Part shown: positions 56,733 through 64,000 of the stretch, piece by piece
Layout: the number at the start of each line of letters is the position of its first letter
Position numbering within the stretch: the stretch's first letter is position 1
NCBI RefSeq assembly: GCF_017358165.1
Contig: NZ_CP071446.1
Coordinates: 1,612,001 to 1,676,000 of the forward strand
Reading direction: 5' to 3'
Origin: Thermosipho ferrireducens
GTDB lineage: Bacteria > Thermotogota > Thermotogae > Thermotogales > Fervidobacteriaceae
Length of the DNA: 64,000 bases
Notes under the pieces: generated by a model
Database searches by the model: none
What the model was told of the DNA's origin: nothing
The model's input: only the letters and a program-made list of their open reading frames with translations
Translations under genes and position numbers: made by a program

Positions 56733-57120
56733 ATACATATCCCTCCTTTTCAAAAATGTTTTAATAATAATTGCTATAACATTACACAAAAAGCTATTAA
56801 ATTACGTATAATTTACATAAGATTACAAATTAACTTTAATGAGTTTTGACACACAAGATTTTAAAAGAATATTTTTACTACAAGATTACATATTAATTAT
56901 TTAATATTGCGTTATTGTTACTAATAAATAATCAACACCTACGTTTTTGACAAACAGTATTACTAAAAAGCACTTTAGCAATACTGCTTTTTGCTATCAT
57001 ATGAATCAAACCAATGTACAACCTGACAATTTTAATTATGTCAGACTGTTGAGAGCAAAAGTCATACAGAAAATTTAACCAACTCTTTACATAATATTTC
57101 TTCAGAACTTTTGAGATAAG
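56733..57120. other. Intergenic region between chemoreceptor and thi genes
   Basis: AT-rich, with no gene. A plus-strand hairpin with a T-run lies at 56955-56991: CAGTATT-A-CTAAA pairs with TTTAG-C-AATACTG and is followed by CTTTTTG, but no gene ends there. CTGACA and TGTCAG form a 6-base inverted repeat around a 10-base gap at 57023-57044. Confidence 0.5.
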
Positions 57121-57124
57121 GTGC

Positions 57125-57130
57125 TATAAT
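57125..57130 (+). promoter_or_regulatory. -10 element before the TPP riboswitch
   Basis: Perfect TATAAT. TTCAGA at 57101-57106 is a weak -35 at 18-base spacing. The predicted transcript starts just before the riboswitch. Confidence 0.55.
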
Positions 57131-57149
57131 GAAGTTAGTAAAGTGAATA

Positions 57150-57250
57150 ACGGTAACCCAGGGGGAGCTCCTGATCCGGGGCTGAGAGGAAGACGGAAGT
57201 CTTCGACCCCTTGAACCTGAACCGGGTAATACCGGCGGAGGGATTGGGAA
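57150..57250 (+). promoter_or_regulatory. TPP (THI-element) riboswitch
   Basis: Contains the THI-box landmarks in order: GGGGGAGCTCCTGATCCGGG, CTGAGAGGA, a variable P3 extension (AGACGGAAGTCTT), CCCCTTGAACCTGA, and ACCGGGTAATACCGGCGGAG GGA. CCCA (57157-57160) and TGGG (57245-57248) close P1. A terminator hairpin follows at 57274. Part of the 3' region (GGAGGGATT) can also pair with AATCCCTCC of that hairpin. High TPP should therefore stop transcription before the thiamine transporter genes. Confidence 0.96.
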
Positions 57251-57273
57251 GAGAATATATAAATCAATAATGC

Positions 57274-57306
57274 TAATCCCTCCAGCTGGAGGGATTAATT
57301 TTTTAA
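57274..57306 (+). terminator. Riboswitch-controlled terminator
   Basis: Near-perfect palindrome TAATCCCTCCAG/CTGGAGGGATTA (57274-57285 with 57286-57297) followed by ATTTTTTT. It is the expression platform of the TPP riboswitch. Confidence 0.9.
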
Positions 57307-57322
57307 AAGGAGGTTTTTTAAA

Positions 57323-58300
57323 ATGAAAAAATTACTTGTAACAATAAGTGTCTTTTTTGTTTTTTTAATAGCTTTTGCAAATGAACTTGTTGTTTACACT
57401 TACGATAGTTTTGTTTCTGGAATCGGACAGAAAATCGTTCCAGTATTTGAAAAAATGTATGGTTGCAAAGTAAAGTTGCTTTCTTTCGGTGATGCAGGAG
57501 CAGTCCTTGCAAGGTTAATAGCAGAAAAAAAGAATCCAAGAGCAGATGTAATAATTGGACTGGATCAGGGTTTACTTCCAAAAGCTATAAAAGCAGGTGT
57601 ACTGGAAAGGTACACCCCTGTGAACCTTTCACTTTTGAAATACCAAGAATTATTCAATGAATATGGTGTCCCGTATGATTTTGGCTCAATTGCAATAGTT
57701 TATAACAAAGAAAAAATTCAAAACCCACCAGAATCGTTTAATGATTTATTAAATCCTCAATTTAAAGGAAAAATAGTTGTTGAAGATCCCAGAACTTCAA
57801 GTACAGGACTGAGTTTTTTGCTATGGACAATAGCAGTGTACGGGGACAAATACCTGGATTTCTGGAAAAAATTCAAAGACAATATCCTTACTATAACACC
57901 GGGATGGGATGAAGCTTTTGAAATGCTTGAATCTGGAGAGGCTGAAATGATGGTAAGTTATGCCACAGATGGTGCATATAGTTACTATTACTATGGCTCA
58001 ATAACTTACGTTCCTGTAATAATGAAAGAAGGAGCATTTGTTCAGGTTGAATATGCTTCTTTGATCAAAAACGCCAGAAACCCTGAACTTGCTAAAAGAT
58101 TTCTTGAATTTATACTCATGAACTATTTCCAGAAAGAAGTCCCGTTAAATCAATGGATGCTTCCAGTTACTCAAACAGAGCTTCCAGAAGCGTTTAGTTA
58201 CGTTCCGGAAATCAAAAAGACGCTCCAGGTATCAGATGAAATTTACGACAACCTTGAGGAGATTCTCAAAGAATGGACAAAAGTTATAATTGGTGGATAA
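57323..58300 (+). CDS. thiB: Thiamine-type ABC transporter substrate-binding protein
   Basis: 325 aa with a signal peptide (about 1-19). The start of the mature part, ELVVYTYDSFVSG, and the segment RADVIIGLDQGLL are characteristic of ThiB/TbpA, which binds thiamine, thiamine phosphate or TPP. It is directly downstream of the TPP riboswitch. AAAGGAGG precedes the ATG. The 3' end overlaps thiP by 28 bases. Confidence 0.92.
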   Translation: MKKLLVTISVFFVFLIAFANELVVYTYDSFVSGIGQKIVPVFEKMYGCKVKLLSFGDAGAVLARLIAEKKNPRADVIIGLDQGLLPKAIKAGVLERYTPVNLSLLKYQELFNEYGVPYDFGSIAIVYNKEKIQNPPESFNDLLNPQFKGKIVVEDPRTSSTGLSFLLWTIAVYGDKYLDFWKKFKDNILTITPGWDEAFEMLESGEAEMMVSYATDGAYSYYYYGSITYVPVIMKEGAFVQVEYASLIKNARNPELAKRFLEFILMNYFQKEVPLNQWMLPVTQTELPEAFSYVPEIKKTLQVSDEIYDNLEEILKEWTKVIIGG

Positions 58301-59817
58301 TTGTACCTATTATCTTTGTCTTGGGGGGGATTATCCTCCCCTTTATATATCTCATATTATTCGCCGGTGGATTTAATCCACAGGTTTTAACTGAAAATGT
58401 GAATGTAATACGTTTTACCATTTTTCAGGCACTGCTCTCTTCAACAATTACAGGGATTATCGGAATACCTGGTGCGTATATTGTAGCCAGAACCAATCTG
58501 AACCGCTTTGTAAAATCCGTTTTTCGTGTTCTTTCAGCTGTTCCATTTGTACTTCCAGGAGTCACCATGGCTATGGGTTTCTTATTAACTTTCGGCAGAG
58601 AAGGAATTTTTACAAAAATCCTGCATAATATAGGATACAACAAACGAATTCTGTACACATTCACGGCGGTAATAATAGGACACGTTTTTTACAACTTCCC
58701 TCTTTTTATAAGAATTGTAGGAGAAACATGGGAAAAAATTGAAGGTTCTCTTTCCGAAGCAGCAAAATTAGACGGTGCAGATAATATGAAAACCTTTTAT
58801 TTAATAGAGCTCCCATTAATACTCCCTGCTATTTTAAAAGCATTTTTGCTAACCTATATATATACATTTACAAGTTTTGCTGTAGTTCTCATTTTAGGTG
58901 GTATAAGATTTTCAACAATTGAAGTATCAATATATATGTATACCAGAATTTTGTTTGATTTCAAAAGCGCATTTACGCTTGCTATTTTTCAAATGCTTTT
59001 TATTTCAATAATTTCTTATTTTTTATCGATCAAAAAAGGAAGTTTTATCAGCGGAAAATCACTTAAAAACGAGTTCCCAGCCTGGGGATATTTCTATTTA
59101 ATACTTGCCACTATTATGATTTTTGTCCCGCTGGCGTATTCTCTACTTTCGGGATTTATAAAATATGGTGGAGGATTTGGAGTAGAGAATTTTAAAAGAC
59201 TTTTCAATTTAAATATTACAAGGTTTATAGGCGCAACTTTCAAACAACTTGTTGGCTACTCTATTATACTTCCTGGAATCGCCAGTTTAATATCAGTTTT
59301 ACTTTCCGCTATTGGCGCATTTCACTCTTCTCGTGGAAAAAAACTGGATTATATTTTCATGCTACCTGCTGCTATATCTCCTGTAACAATAGCATTTGGG
59401 TATATTATTATGGGAATAAAACCATTTTTTTCTTTAATATTCATTTACACACTCATAACTCTTCCGATAGTATTTGGACTGCTCGAAAACGGATGGAGAA
59501 CCATAAATAAAGATATAGAAGAAGCTGCAAAACTTGACGGAGCAAACACTATAATTTTAAATACAAAAATCAGATTTCCACTTATGAAATATCACCTTTT
59601 AACTGCTTTTGTTTATGCATTCACAATAAGCGTGGGAGAAATGTCAGCTACCATAACCACCGTTGAACCGCCTATTTCAACATTTTCAGTAGCAATTTAT
59701 AGACTTTTAAGTGCACGAAAAATTCCAGAAGCACGGGCTCTAAATACTATTTATTCTTTTATCGTGGTTGTGTTATTTATGTTAATTGAAATAAAAAGAT
59801 TTAATGATGAACAATAA
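58273..59817 (+). CDS. thiP: Thiamine-type ABC transporter permease, two fused domains
   Basis: 514 aa with 12 membrane segments in two homologous halves, each with an EAA loop (SEAAKLDGADNMKTF and EEAAKLDGANTIIL). This is the ThiP architecture. It starts inside thiB. The ATPase gene (thiQ) that normally follows is absent; the next gene is on the other strand. The energy subunit must be encoded elsewhere. Confidence 0.9.
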   Translation: MDKSYNWWIIVPIIFVLGGIILPFIYLILFAGGFNPQVLTENVNVIRFTIFQALLSSTITGIIGIPGAYIVARTNLNRFVKSVFRVLSAVPFVLPGVTMAMGFLLTFGREGIFTKILHNIGYNKRILYTFTAVIIGHVFYNFPLFIRIVGETWEKIEGSLSEAAKLDGADNMKTFYLIELPLILPAILKAFLLTYIYTFTSFAVVLILGGIRFSTIEVSIYMYTRILFDFKSAFTLAIFQMLFISIISYFLSIKKGSFISGKSLKNEFPAWGYFYLILATIMIFVPLAYSLLSGFIKYGGGFGVENFKRLFNLNITRFIGATFKQLVGYSIILPGIASLISVLLSAIGAFHSSRGKKLDYIFMLPAAISPVTIAFGYIIMGIKPFFSLIFIYTLITLPIVFGLLENGWRTINKDIEEAAKLDGANTIILNTKIRFPLMKYHLLTAFVYAFTISVGEMSATITTVEPPISTFSVAIYRLLSARKIPEARALNTIYSFIVVVLFMLIEIKRFNDEQ

Positions 59818-59846
59818 AAAAGGCGGAAAGTACTTCCGCCTATTAC
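59817..59846. terminator. Bidirectional terminator between thiP and glycogen phosphorylase
   Basis: Stem AGGCGGAA/TTCCGCCT (59821-59828 with 59834-59841). Read on the minus strand it is followed by TTTTTT, so it is best suited to end the phosphorylase transcript; it also closes thiP. Confidence 0.85.
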
Positions 59847-59858
59847 TCCATGATCTTA

Positions 59859-62357
59859 TTACACAGTTTTTGTTTTCCATATATTTTCTGCATATTCTTT
59901 AATAGTTCTATCGCTTGAAAAAACACCAACTCTTGCCACATTAAGCAAAGCCTTTTTATTCCATTCATACTTTTCCCTGTAAAGCGCATCAATTTTCTTT
60001 TGTGTATTTTTATAACTATCAAAATCTGCAAGTAACATGTATTCGTCAGGTTGCCCACCATTTATTCCAAACAAAATAGATTGAAATATGTCTTTAAACA
60101 AGTCCGGATTCTCTGGATTAAAGTATCCCTCGTTGATCATATTAAGTATCTTTCTGATTTGCTCGTTACTATTGTAAATGTCATAAGGATTGTATAGCTG
60201 ACTTTCTTTCATCCTGTAAACCTGCTCTGCCGTTAATCCAAAAATAAAGATGTTTTCGTCGCCTACGCGCTCCTTTATTTCAACATTCGCGCCATCAAGC
60301 GTCCCTATTGTCAAAGCTCCATTTAAAGCTAATTTCATGTTACCAGTTCCTGAAGCTTCTTTACCAGCTGTAGATATTTGCTCGCTTACATTAGCAGCTG
60401 GAATAATTTTTTCGGCAAGAGAAACATTATAGTTTGGGATAAACACTACTTTCAATTTTTTATTAATAAGAGGATCTTTATTCACAACATCCGCAACACT
60501 GTTTATGAGTTTTATTATTAATTTCGCCATTTTATAACCTGGAGCAGCTTTTGCTCCAAATATAAATGTTCGTGGATGAATATCCAGGGATGGGTTTTCT
60601 TTAAGCAAATTGTAAAGATAAATTATGTGCATTACATTTAAAAGCTGCCTTTTATACTCATGAAGTCTCTTTATCTGTACATCAAATATGGAATATGGAT
60701 CAAGAGAAATGTCAAGATGTTCTTCTACATACTTTGCAAGCTTTTTCTTATTTGCGTGTTTTATCTCGTAAAACTTTTCAAGAAACGTTTTATCCTCTAC
60801 AAAATTTTCGAGATCTTTTAAACGCTCCAGATCCAGTATCCAGCTATCACCTATCGCTTCCGTTATAAGCTTAGAAAGCTCCGGGTTACATTGCAGTAAC
60901 CATCTTCTTTGAGTTATACCATTCGTTTTATTGTTAAACTTTTCAGGCCAGATTTCATAAAAATCTTTAAACACCTTTTCCTTTAAAATGTCTGTATGAA
61001 GTCTGGAAACACCATTTACAGAATAAGAACCTATAACAGAAAGATTTGCCATTCTAACCTGTTTGATGTTCCCCTCTTCGAAGATGGAAACATTTCTTAT
61101 TTTGTTTAAATCACCCGGGAACATTTCTGATACCTTATTTAAAAATCTGGCATTTATTTCATAAATAATTTCAAGATGCCTTGGAAGTAATTTTTCGAAC
61201 AGTTGCACTTCCCATTTTTCCAGCGCTTCTGGCATAACTGTATGATTTGTATACGCAAAAGTTTTAGTGGTAATATCCCAGGCCTTTTCCCATCCTAATC
61301 CTTCCTCATCCAGAAGTATTCTCATAAGTTCTGGTATAGCCAGTGCCGGATGAGTATCGTTAAGCTGTATAACATTTTTTTGTGGGAAAAGATAAAATCT
61401 GTTTCCAAATTGAGCTTTAAAACGCCTTATAATGTCCTGAAGTGAAGCTGAAACAAAAAAGTATTCCTGTTTTATTCTGAGCTCTCTTCCTGCATAAAAT
61501 GCATCATTAGGGTATAAAACTTTTGAAATAGCTTCCGCTATAGCTTTAGCTTCCATCGATTTTACGTAATTGCCGCGTTGAAAATTATCAAAATCAAACT
61601 CATGTATCGCCTTTGCAGACCATAATCTCAAAGTGTTAGCCACATTATTTCCGTAACCTATAACAGGGGTATCGTACGGAACTGCCAGTACATCTGTGGT
61701 ATCAACCCACCTAAACCTTAAATTCCCATTATCATCAGTATAACTTTCAGTTCTTCCATAAAACCTTACTTTAACTGTTCTGTCTTTTCTTTCAATTTCC
61801 CAGGGATTTCCATTCTTCAGCCAATCATCCGGCAATTCTTTTTGAAATCCATTTTCTATAACCTGTTTAAATATCCCATATTCATATCTTATACCATAAC
61901 CATAACCAGGATATCCAAGCGTTGCAATAGAATCAAGAAAACACGCAGCAAGCCTGCCAAGCCCTCCATTACCGAGACCGGCATCTGGTTCTAACTCTGA
62001 TAAATCGTCAAGATTTAACCCTATTTCTTCTATAGCTTTCTTAACTTCGTCTTCCAGTTTTAAATTAAGTAAGTTATTGTACAAAAGTCTTCCTATTAAA
62101 AATTCCATCGAAAGATAGTAAACCCTTTTAATATCATCTTTTGAATAATATTTTTTTTGAGTTCTCAACCATCGCTCCACAACTCTGTCTTTTACAAGCA
62201 ATGCAAGAGCATAAAACTTATCCCAGTTAGTCGAGTTTTTCACATCTTTTCCAAGAGTAAGATTCAAATGTTCTATAAAATTTCTTTGAACTTCCCGTGT
62301 GCCAGAAGCTGTTCGAGACTTTTCAGAAAGTTCCATAACCTTCACTAAACTTTTCAT
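59859..62357 (-). CDS. glgP: Glycogen/alpha-glucan phosphorylase
   Basis: 832 aa GT35 enzyme that releases glucose-1-phosphate from alpha-1,4-glucans. The PLP lysine is K675 in GTGNMKLALNG. YYLSMEFLIGRLL near residue 80 and GLGNGGLGRLAAC near 115 are the conserved N-terminal motifs. The full-length, E. coli/muscle-like form is present rather than the short archaeal/Thermotoga type. Start at ATG 62357, with GGAGGG upstream. The gene stands alone with its own promoter and operator. Confidence 0.94.
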   Translation of the reverse strand: MKSLVKVMELSEKSRTASGTREVQRNFIEHLNLTLGKDVKNSTNWDKFYALALLVKDRVVERWLRTQKKYYSKDDIKRVYYLSMEFLIGRLLYNNLLNLKLEDEVKKAIEEIGLNLDDLSELEPDAGLGNGGLGRLAACFLDSIATLGYPGYGYGIRYEYGIFKQVIENGFQKELPDDWLKNGNPWEIERKDRTVKVRFYGRTESYTDDNGNLRFRWVDTTDVLAVPYDTPVIGYGNNVANTLRLWSAKAIHEFDFDNFQRGNYVKSMEAKAIAEAISKVLYPNDAFYAGRELRIKQEYFFVSASLQDIIRRFKAQFGNRFYLFPQKNVIQLNDTHPALAIPELMRILLDEEGLGWEKAWDITTKTFAYTNHTVMPEALEKWEVQLFEKLLPRHLEIIYEINARFLNKVSEMFPGDLNKIRNVSIFEEGNIKQVRMANLSVIGSYSVNGVSRLHTDILKEKVFKDFYEIWPEKFNNKTNGITQRRWLLQCNPELSKLITEAIGDSWILDLERLKDLENFVEDKTFLEKFYEIKHANKKKLAKYVEEHLDISLDPYSIFDVQIKRLHEYKRQLLNVMHIIYLYNLLKENPSLDIHPRTFIFGAKAAPGYKMAKLIIKLINSVADVVNKDPLINKKLKVVFIPNYNVSLAEKIIPAANVSEQISTAGKEASGTGNMKLALNGALTIGTLDGANVEIKERVGDENIFIFGLTAEQVYRMKESQLYNPYDIYNSNEQIRKILNMINEGYFNPENPDLFKDIFQSILFGINGGQPDEYMLLADFDSYKNTQKKIDALYREKYEWNKKALLNVARVGVFSSDRTIKEYAENIWKTKTV

Positions 62358-62374
62358 CTTTGCACCCTCCAATC

Positions 62375-62386
62375 GGAAACGTTTCC
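62375..62386 (-). promoter_or_regulatory. LacI-family operator in the glgP leader
   Basis: GGAAACGTTTCC is a perfect 12-base palindrome with central CG, the hallmark of LacI-family sugar repressors. It lies 30-41 bases after the -10 and just before the ribosome-binding site, a typical roadblock position. Confidence 0.75.
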
Positions 62387-62415
62387 AAATGCATTCCAGA
62401 CAAAAAACCATTTTT

Positions 62416-62444
62416 ATTGTACCTTCGGTTCATAGCTATGTCAA
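62416..62444 (-). promoter_or_regulatory. Promoter of glgP
   Basis: On the minus strand, perfect TTGACA (62439-62444), 17-base spacer, TACAAT (62416-62421). Confidence 0.8.
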
Positions 62445-62641
62445 GAAAAAATTAACTACAATGAATATTTCCATAAAAACAGCCCATAATTAATTGTAAT
62501 CGCCGGAAATTAAAAAAGGTAAACTTCAAATAACTTTCAAATCCATCCTGAATATTAATAATAAATATTTATTTAACCATATAATTTCAAAAAACAGTCA
62601 TGAAAAATTATGATACAGTTTATCGAAACTGGTTATTTATA

Positions 62642-62650
62642 TGGTATAAT
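62642..62650 (+). promoter_or_regulatory. Extended -10 promoter of the aminomutase-family gene
   Basis: TGgTATAAT with a perfect -10 hexamer at 62645-62650; no good -35 is visible. It leaves a leader of about 70 bases. The rest of the stretch between glgP and this gene is AT-rich with nothing clear. Confidence 0.5.
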
Positions 62651-62728
62651 AGGAATTGGTTTCCTTCTATATGTTATTAAATAATCATATTTTGTTAATA
62701 TAAAATCCAAAATCAGGAGGTGACATTG

Positions 62729-63838
62729 TTGGCAGTAACTTATATTGCTAAAATCGATAAGGTTAAAGAACTTACCCCTGAAGAAATTGAAAAACTAAAA
62801 AAAGTAGAAGAAAAATTTAGATTCAGGGCAAATTCTTACTATCTAAGTTTAATTGATTGGGATAATCCAGATGATCCAATTAGAAAAATTATAATTCCAG
62901 AAGAAGACGAGCTTGAAGAATGGGGTGCATTAGATGCATCAAGTGAAAGTACTTATACTGTAGCAAAAGGCCTTCAACATAAGTATAAAGATACTGCTTT
63001 ATTTTTGGTAAATGATGTTTGTGGAGGATTTTGTAGATTTTGCTTCAGGAAAAGATTGTTTATAAATGTGGGTGCCGAAGTTATCAGGGACATAACACCA
63101 CAACTTGACTATATTAAAAACCACAGAGAAATTACAAATGTGTTATTAACTGGCGGCGATCCTCTTTTACTCGCAACATCAAAACTTGAAAATATTATAA
63201 AAAGTTTGCGAGAAATAGAACACGTAAAGATCATCAGAATTGGAACCAAAATGGTTGCATTTAATCCTTATCGAATCATTGATGATCCTGAACTGCTGAA
63301 GGTAATAGAAAAATACAGCACTGATGAAAAGAAAATTTACATTATGACACAATTTAATCATCCAAAAGAAATCACAAAAGAAGCAATTAAAGCTGTTAAT
63401 ATGTTGTTAAAAGCCGGAGCCATTCTTTCAAATCAAACACCTCTTCTAAAAGGAATTAATGATAAACCAGAAATACTGGCTGAACTTATAAGAAAACTAT
63501 CTTTCATTGGTGTTACACCATATTACGTCTTTCAAAATAGACCTGTTTTGGGCAACCGAAAATTTGCAGTACCAATAGAAGAAGGCTATACAATATTCAC
63601 AAAAGCAGTTATGAACGTTTCGGGACTTGCAAAGAGATTGCGATACGCAATGTCTCACAAAACTGGTAAAATAGAAATAGCTGCTTTGACAGATAAATAC
63701 ATTATCTTCAAATACCATAGAGCACATGCACCAGAAAATGCTGGTAAGGTTATGATTTATAAAAGAAATCCTGAAGCTCTCTGGTTTGATGACTATACTG
63801 AATTAATTGATGAATATACAGTTCCATACAAAGTATAA
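62729..63838 (+). CDS. Lysine-2,3-aminomutase-family (KamA-like) radical SAM protein
   Basis: About 369 aa. The radical-SAM motif CGGFCRFC has C98, C102 and C105, and is followed by FRKRLF as in lysine 2,3-aminomutases. The C-terminal PLP region reads HAPENAGKVMIY: the lysine (about K340) is kept, but the usual glycine-rich loop GGGGK is replaced. It may move amino groups on lysine, glutamate or a protein-bound lysine, or do something else. Starts are TTG at 62729 or 62726, with AGGAGG 5-8 bases before. It stands alone with its own promoter and terminator. Confidence 0.85.
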   Translation: MAVTYIAKIDKVKELTPEEIEKLKKVEEKFRFRANSYYLSLIDWDNPDDPIRKIIIPEEDELEEWGALDASSESTYTVAKGLQHKYKDTALFLVNDVCGGFCRFCFRKRLFINVGAEVIRDITPQLDYIKNHREITNVLLTGGDPLLLATSKLENIIKSLREIEHVKIIRIGTKMVAFNPYRIIDDPELLKVIEKYSTDEKKIYIMTQFNHPKEITKEAIKAVNMLLKAGAILSNQTPLLKGINDKPEILAELIRKLSFIGVTPYYVFQNRPVLGNRKFAVPIEEGYTIFTKAVMNVSGLAKRLRYAMSHKTGKIEIAALTDKYIIFKYHRAHAPENAGKVMIYKRNPEALWFDDYTELIDEYTVPYKV

Positions 63839-63871
63839 AGGTAAATCTTAACTTTTGAACTTACATAAATC

Positions 63872-63906
63872 AACGCACCCTTTACTCCGCAGGGGTGCGT
63901 TTTTTA
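63872..63906 (+). terminator. Terminator after the KamA-like gene
   Basis: Stem ACGCACCC/GGGTGCGT (63873-63880 with 63893-63900), followed by TTTTT. Confidence 0.88.
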
Positions 63907-64000
63907 TTCTTCCATAACATTTAAAAAAATTTCATATAAACTTTCGAGCTTTCCCAGATCATCTTTAGAAACCTCCGGAAAAAGATACGTATAATCTTTT
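63904..64000 (-). CDS. 3' end of an unknown gene
   Basis: On the minus strand an open frame enters from beyond the window and ends in TAA at 63904-63906. The last 31 residues begin KDYTYLFPEVSKDDLGKLES and end LNVMEE. There is no recognisable domain. It converges on the KamA-like gene. Too little is visible to name it. Confidence 0.5.
   Translation of the reverse strand, partial: KDYTYLFPEVSKDDLGKLESLYEIFLNVMEE

Overview
The window is a stretch of bacterial chromosome, AT-rich and densely packed. It most likely comes from a member of the Thermotogota (Thermotogales). The evidence is the gene order der–rpsA–ispH–cmk–anti-sigma-antagonist–aspS, the cluster [FeFe]-hydrogenase / TM1266-type regulator / hydG / small protein / hydE, sugar ABC permeases with very large insertions, and strong AAGGAGG ribosome-binding sites with frequent GTG and TTG starts. 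I cannot fix the genus. No rRNA, tRNA or CRISPR array was seen.

Region 1 (1–19.9 kb, all minus strand) is a run of 17 nearly touching genes. It carries an RnfB-like Fe-S protein, dprA, panC, a GH31 alpha-glucosidase, pnp, an M16 peptidase, an HD-GYP-like protein, hslU, two sugar ABC permeases, transaldolase, aspS, an anti-sigma factor antagonist, cmk, ispH, a six-repeat S1 protein and the start of der. Only one clear promoter, at the far upstream end, was found. Region 2 (20–25.2 kb, plus) holds a dispersed repeat, murJ, birA, a PP-loop ATPase that appears to use a non-standard start codon, rnc, a small unknown gene and an AEC-type carrier.

Region 3 (25.3–30.3 kb, plus) is an [FeFe]-hydrogenase locus: the catalytic subunit, then an intergenic RNA with two mutually exclusive stems that can hide or free the ribosome-binding site, then the regulator, hydG, a small conserved-position protein and hydE. 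Region 4 (30.3–34.9 kb, minus) is a reverse-transsulfuration operon (cystathionine beta-synthase, gamma-lyase, methyltransferase, SAH hydrolase) behind a leader with a 12-codon upstream ORF. Region 5 (35–43.4 kb) has the TldD/TldE pair, a Cys-rich small protein behind a CsoR/CstR-like operator, an MMPL/RND exporter with its TetR regulator and matching operator, a tyrosine recombinase made of the catalytic domain only, and a degenerate EAL protein.

Region 6 (43.8–54.8 kb, minus) is the most striking system: one operon with a sugar-binding protein, a secreted GH85 endo-beta-N-acetylglucosaminidase, two permeases, a GH130 mannoside phosphorylase, a GntR/LacI-type regulator and a GH38 alpha-mannosidase. 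Together these could release N-glycans outside the cell, import them, strip alpha-mannose, and phosphorolyse the remaining Man-GlcNAc. Region 7 (54.8–64 kb) holds a tiny membrane protein, a chemoreceptor, a TPP riboswitch controlling thiamine-type ABC transporter genes without an ATPase, glycogen phosphorylase under a LacI-type operator, and a divergent lysine-2,3-aminomutase-family radical SAM enzyme. A gene fragment on the minus strand closes the window.
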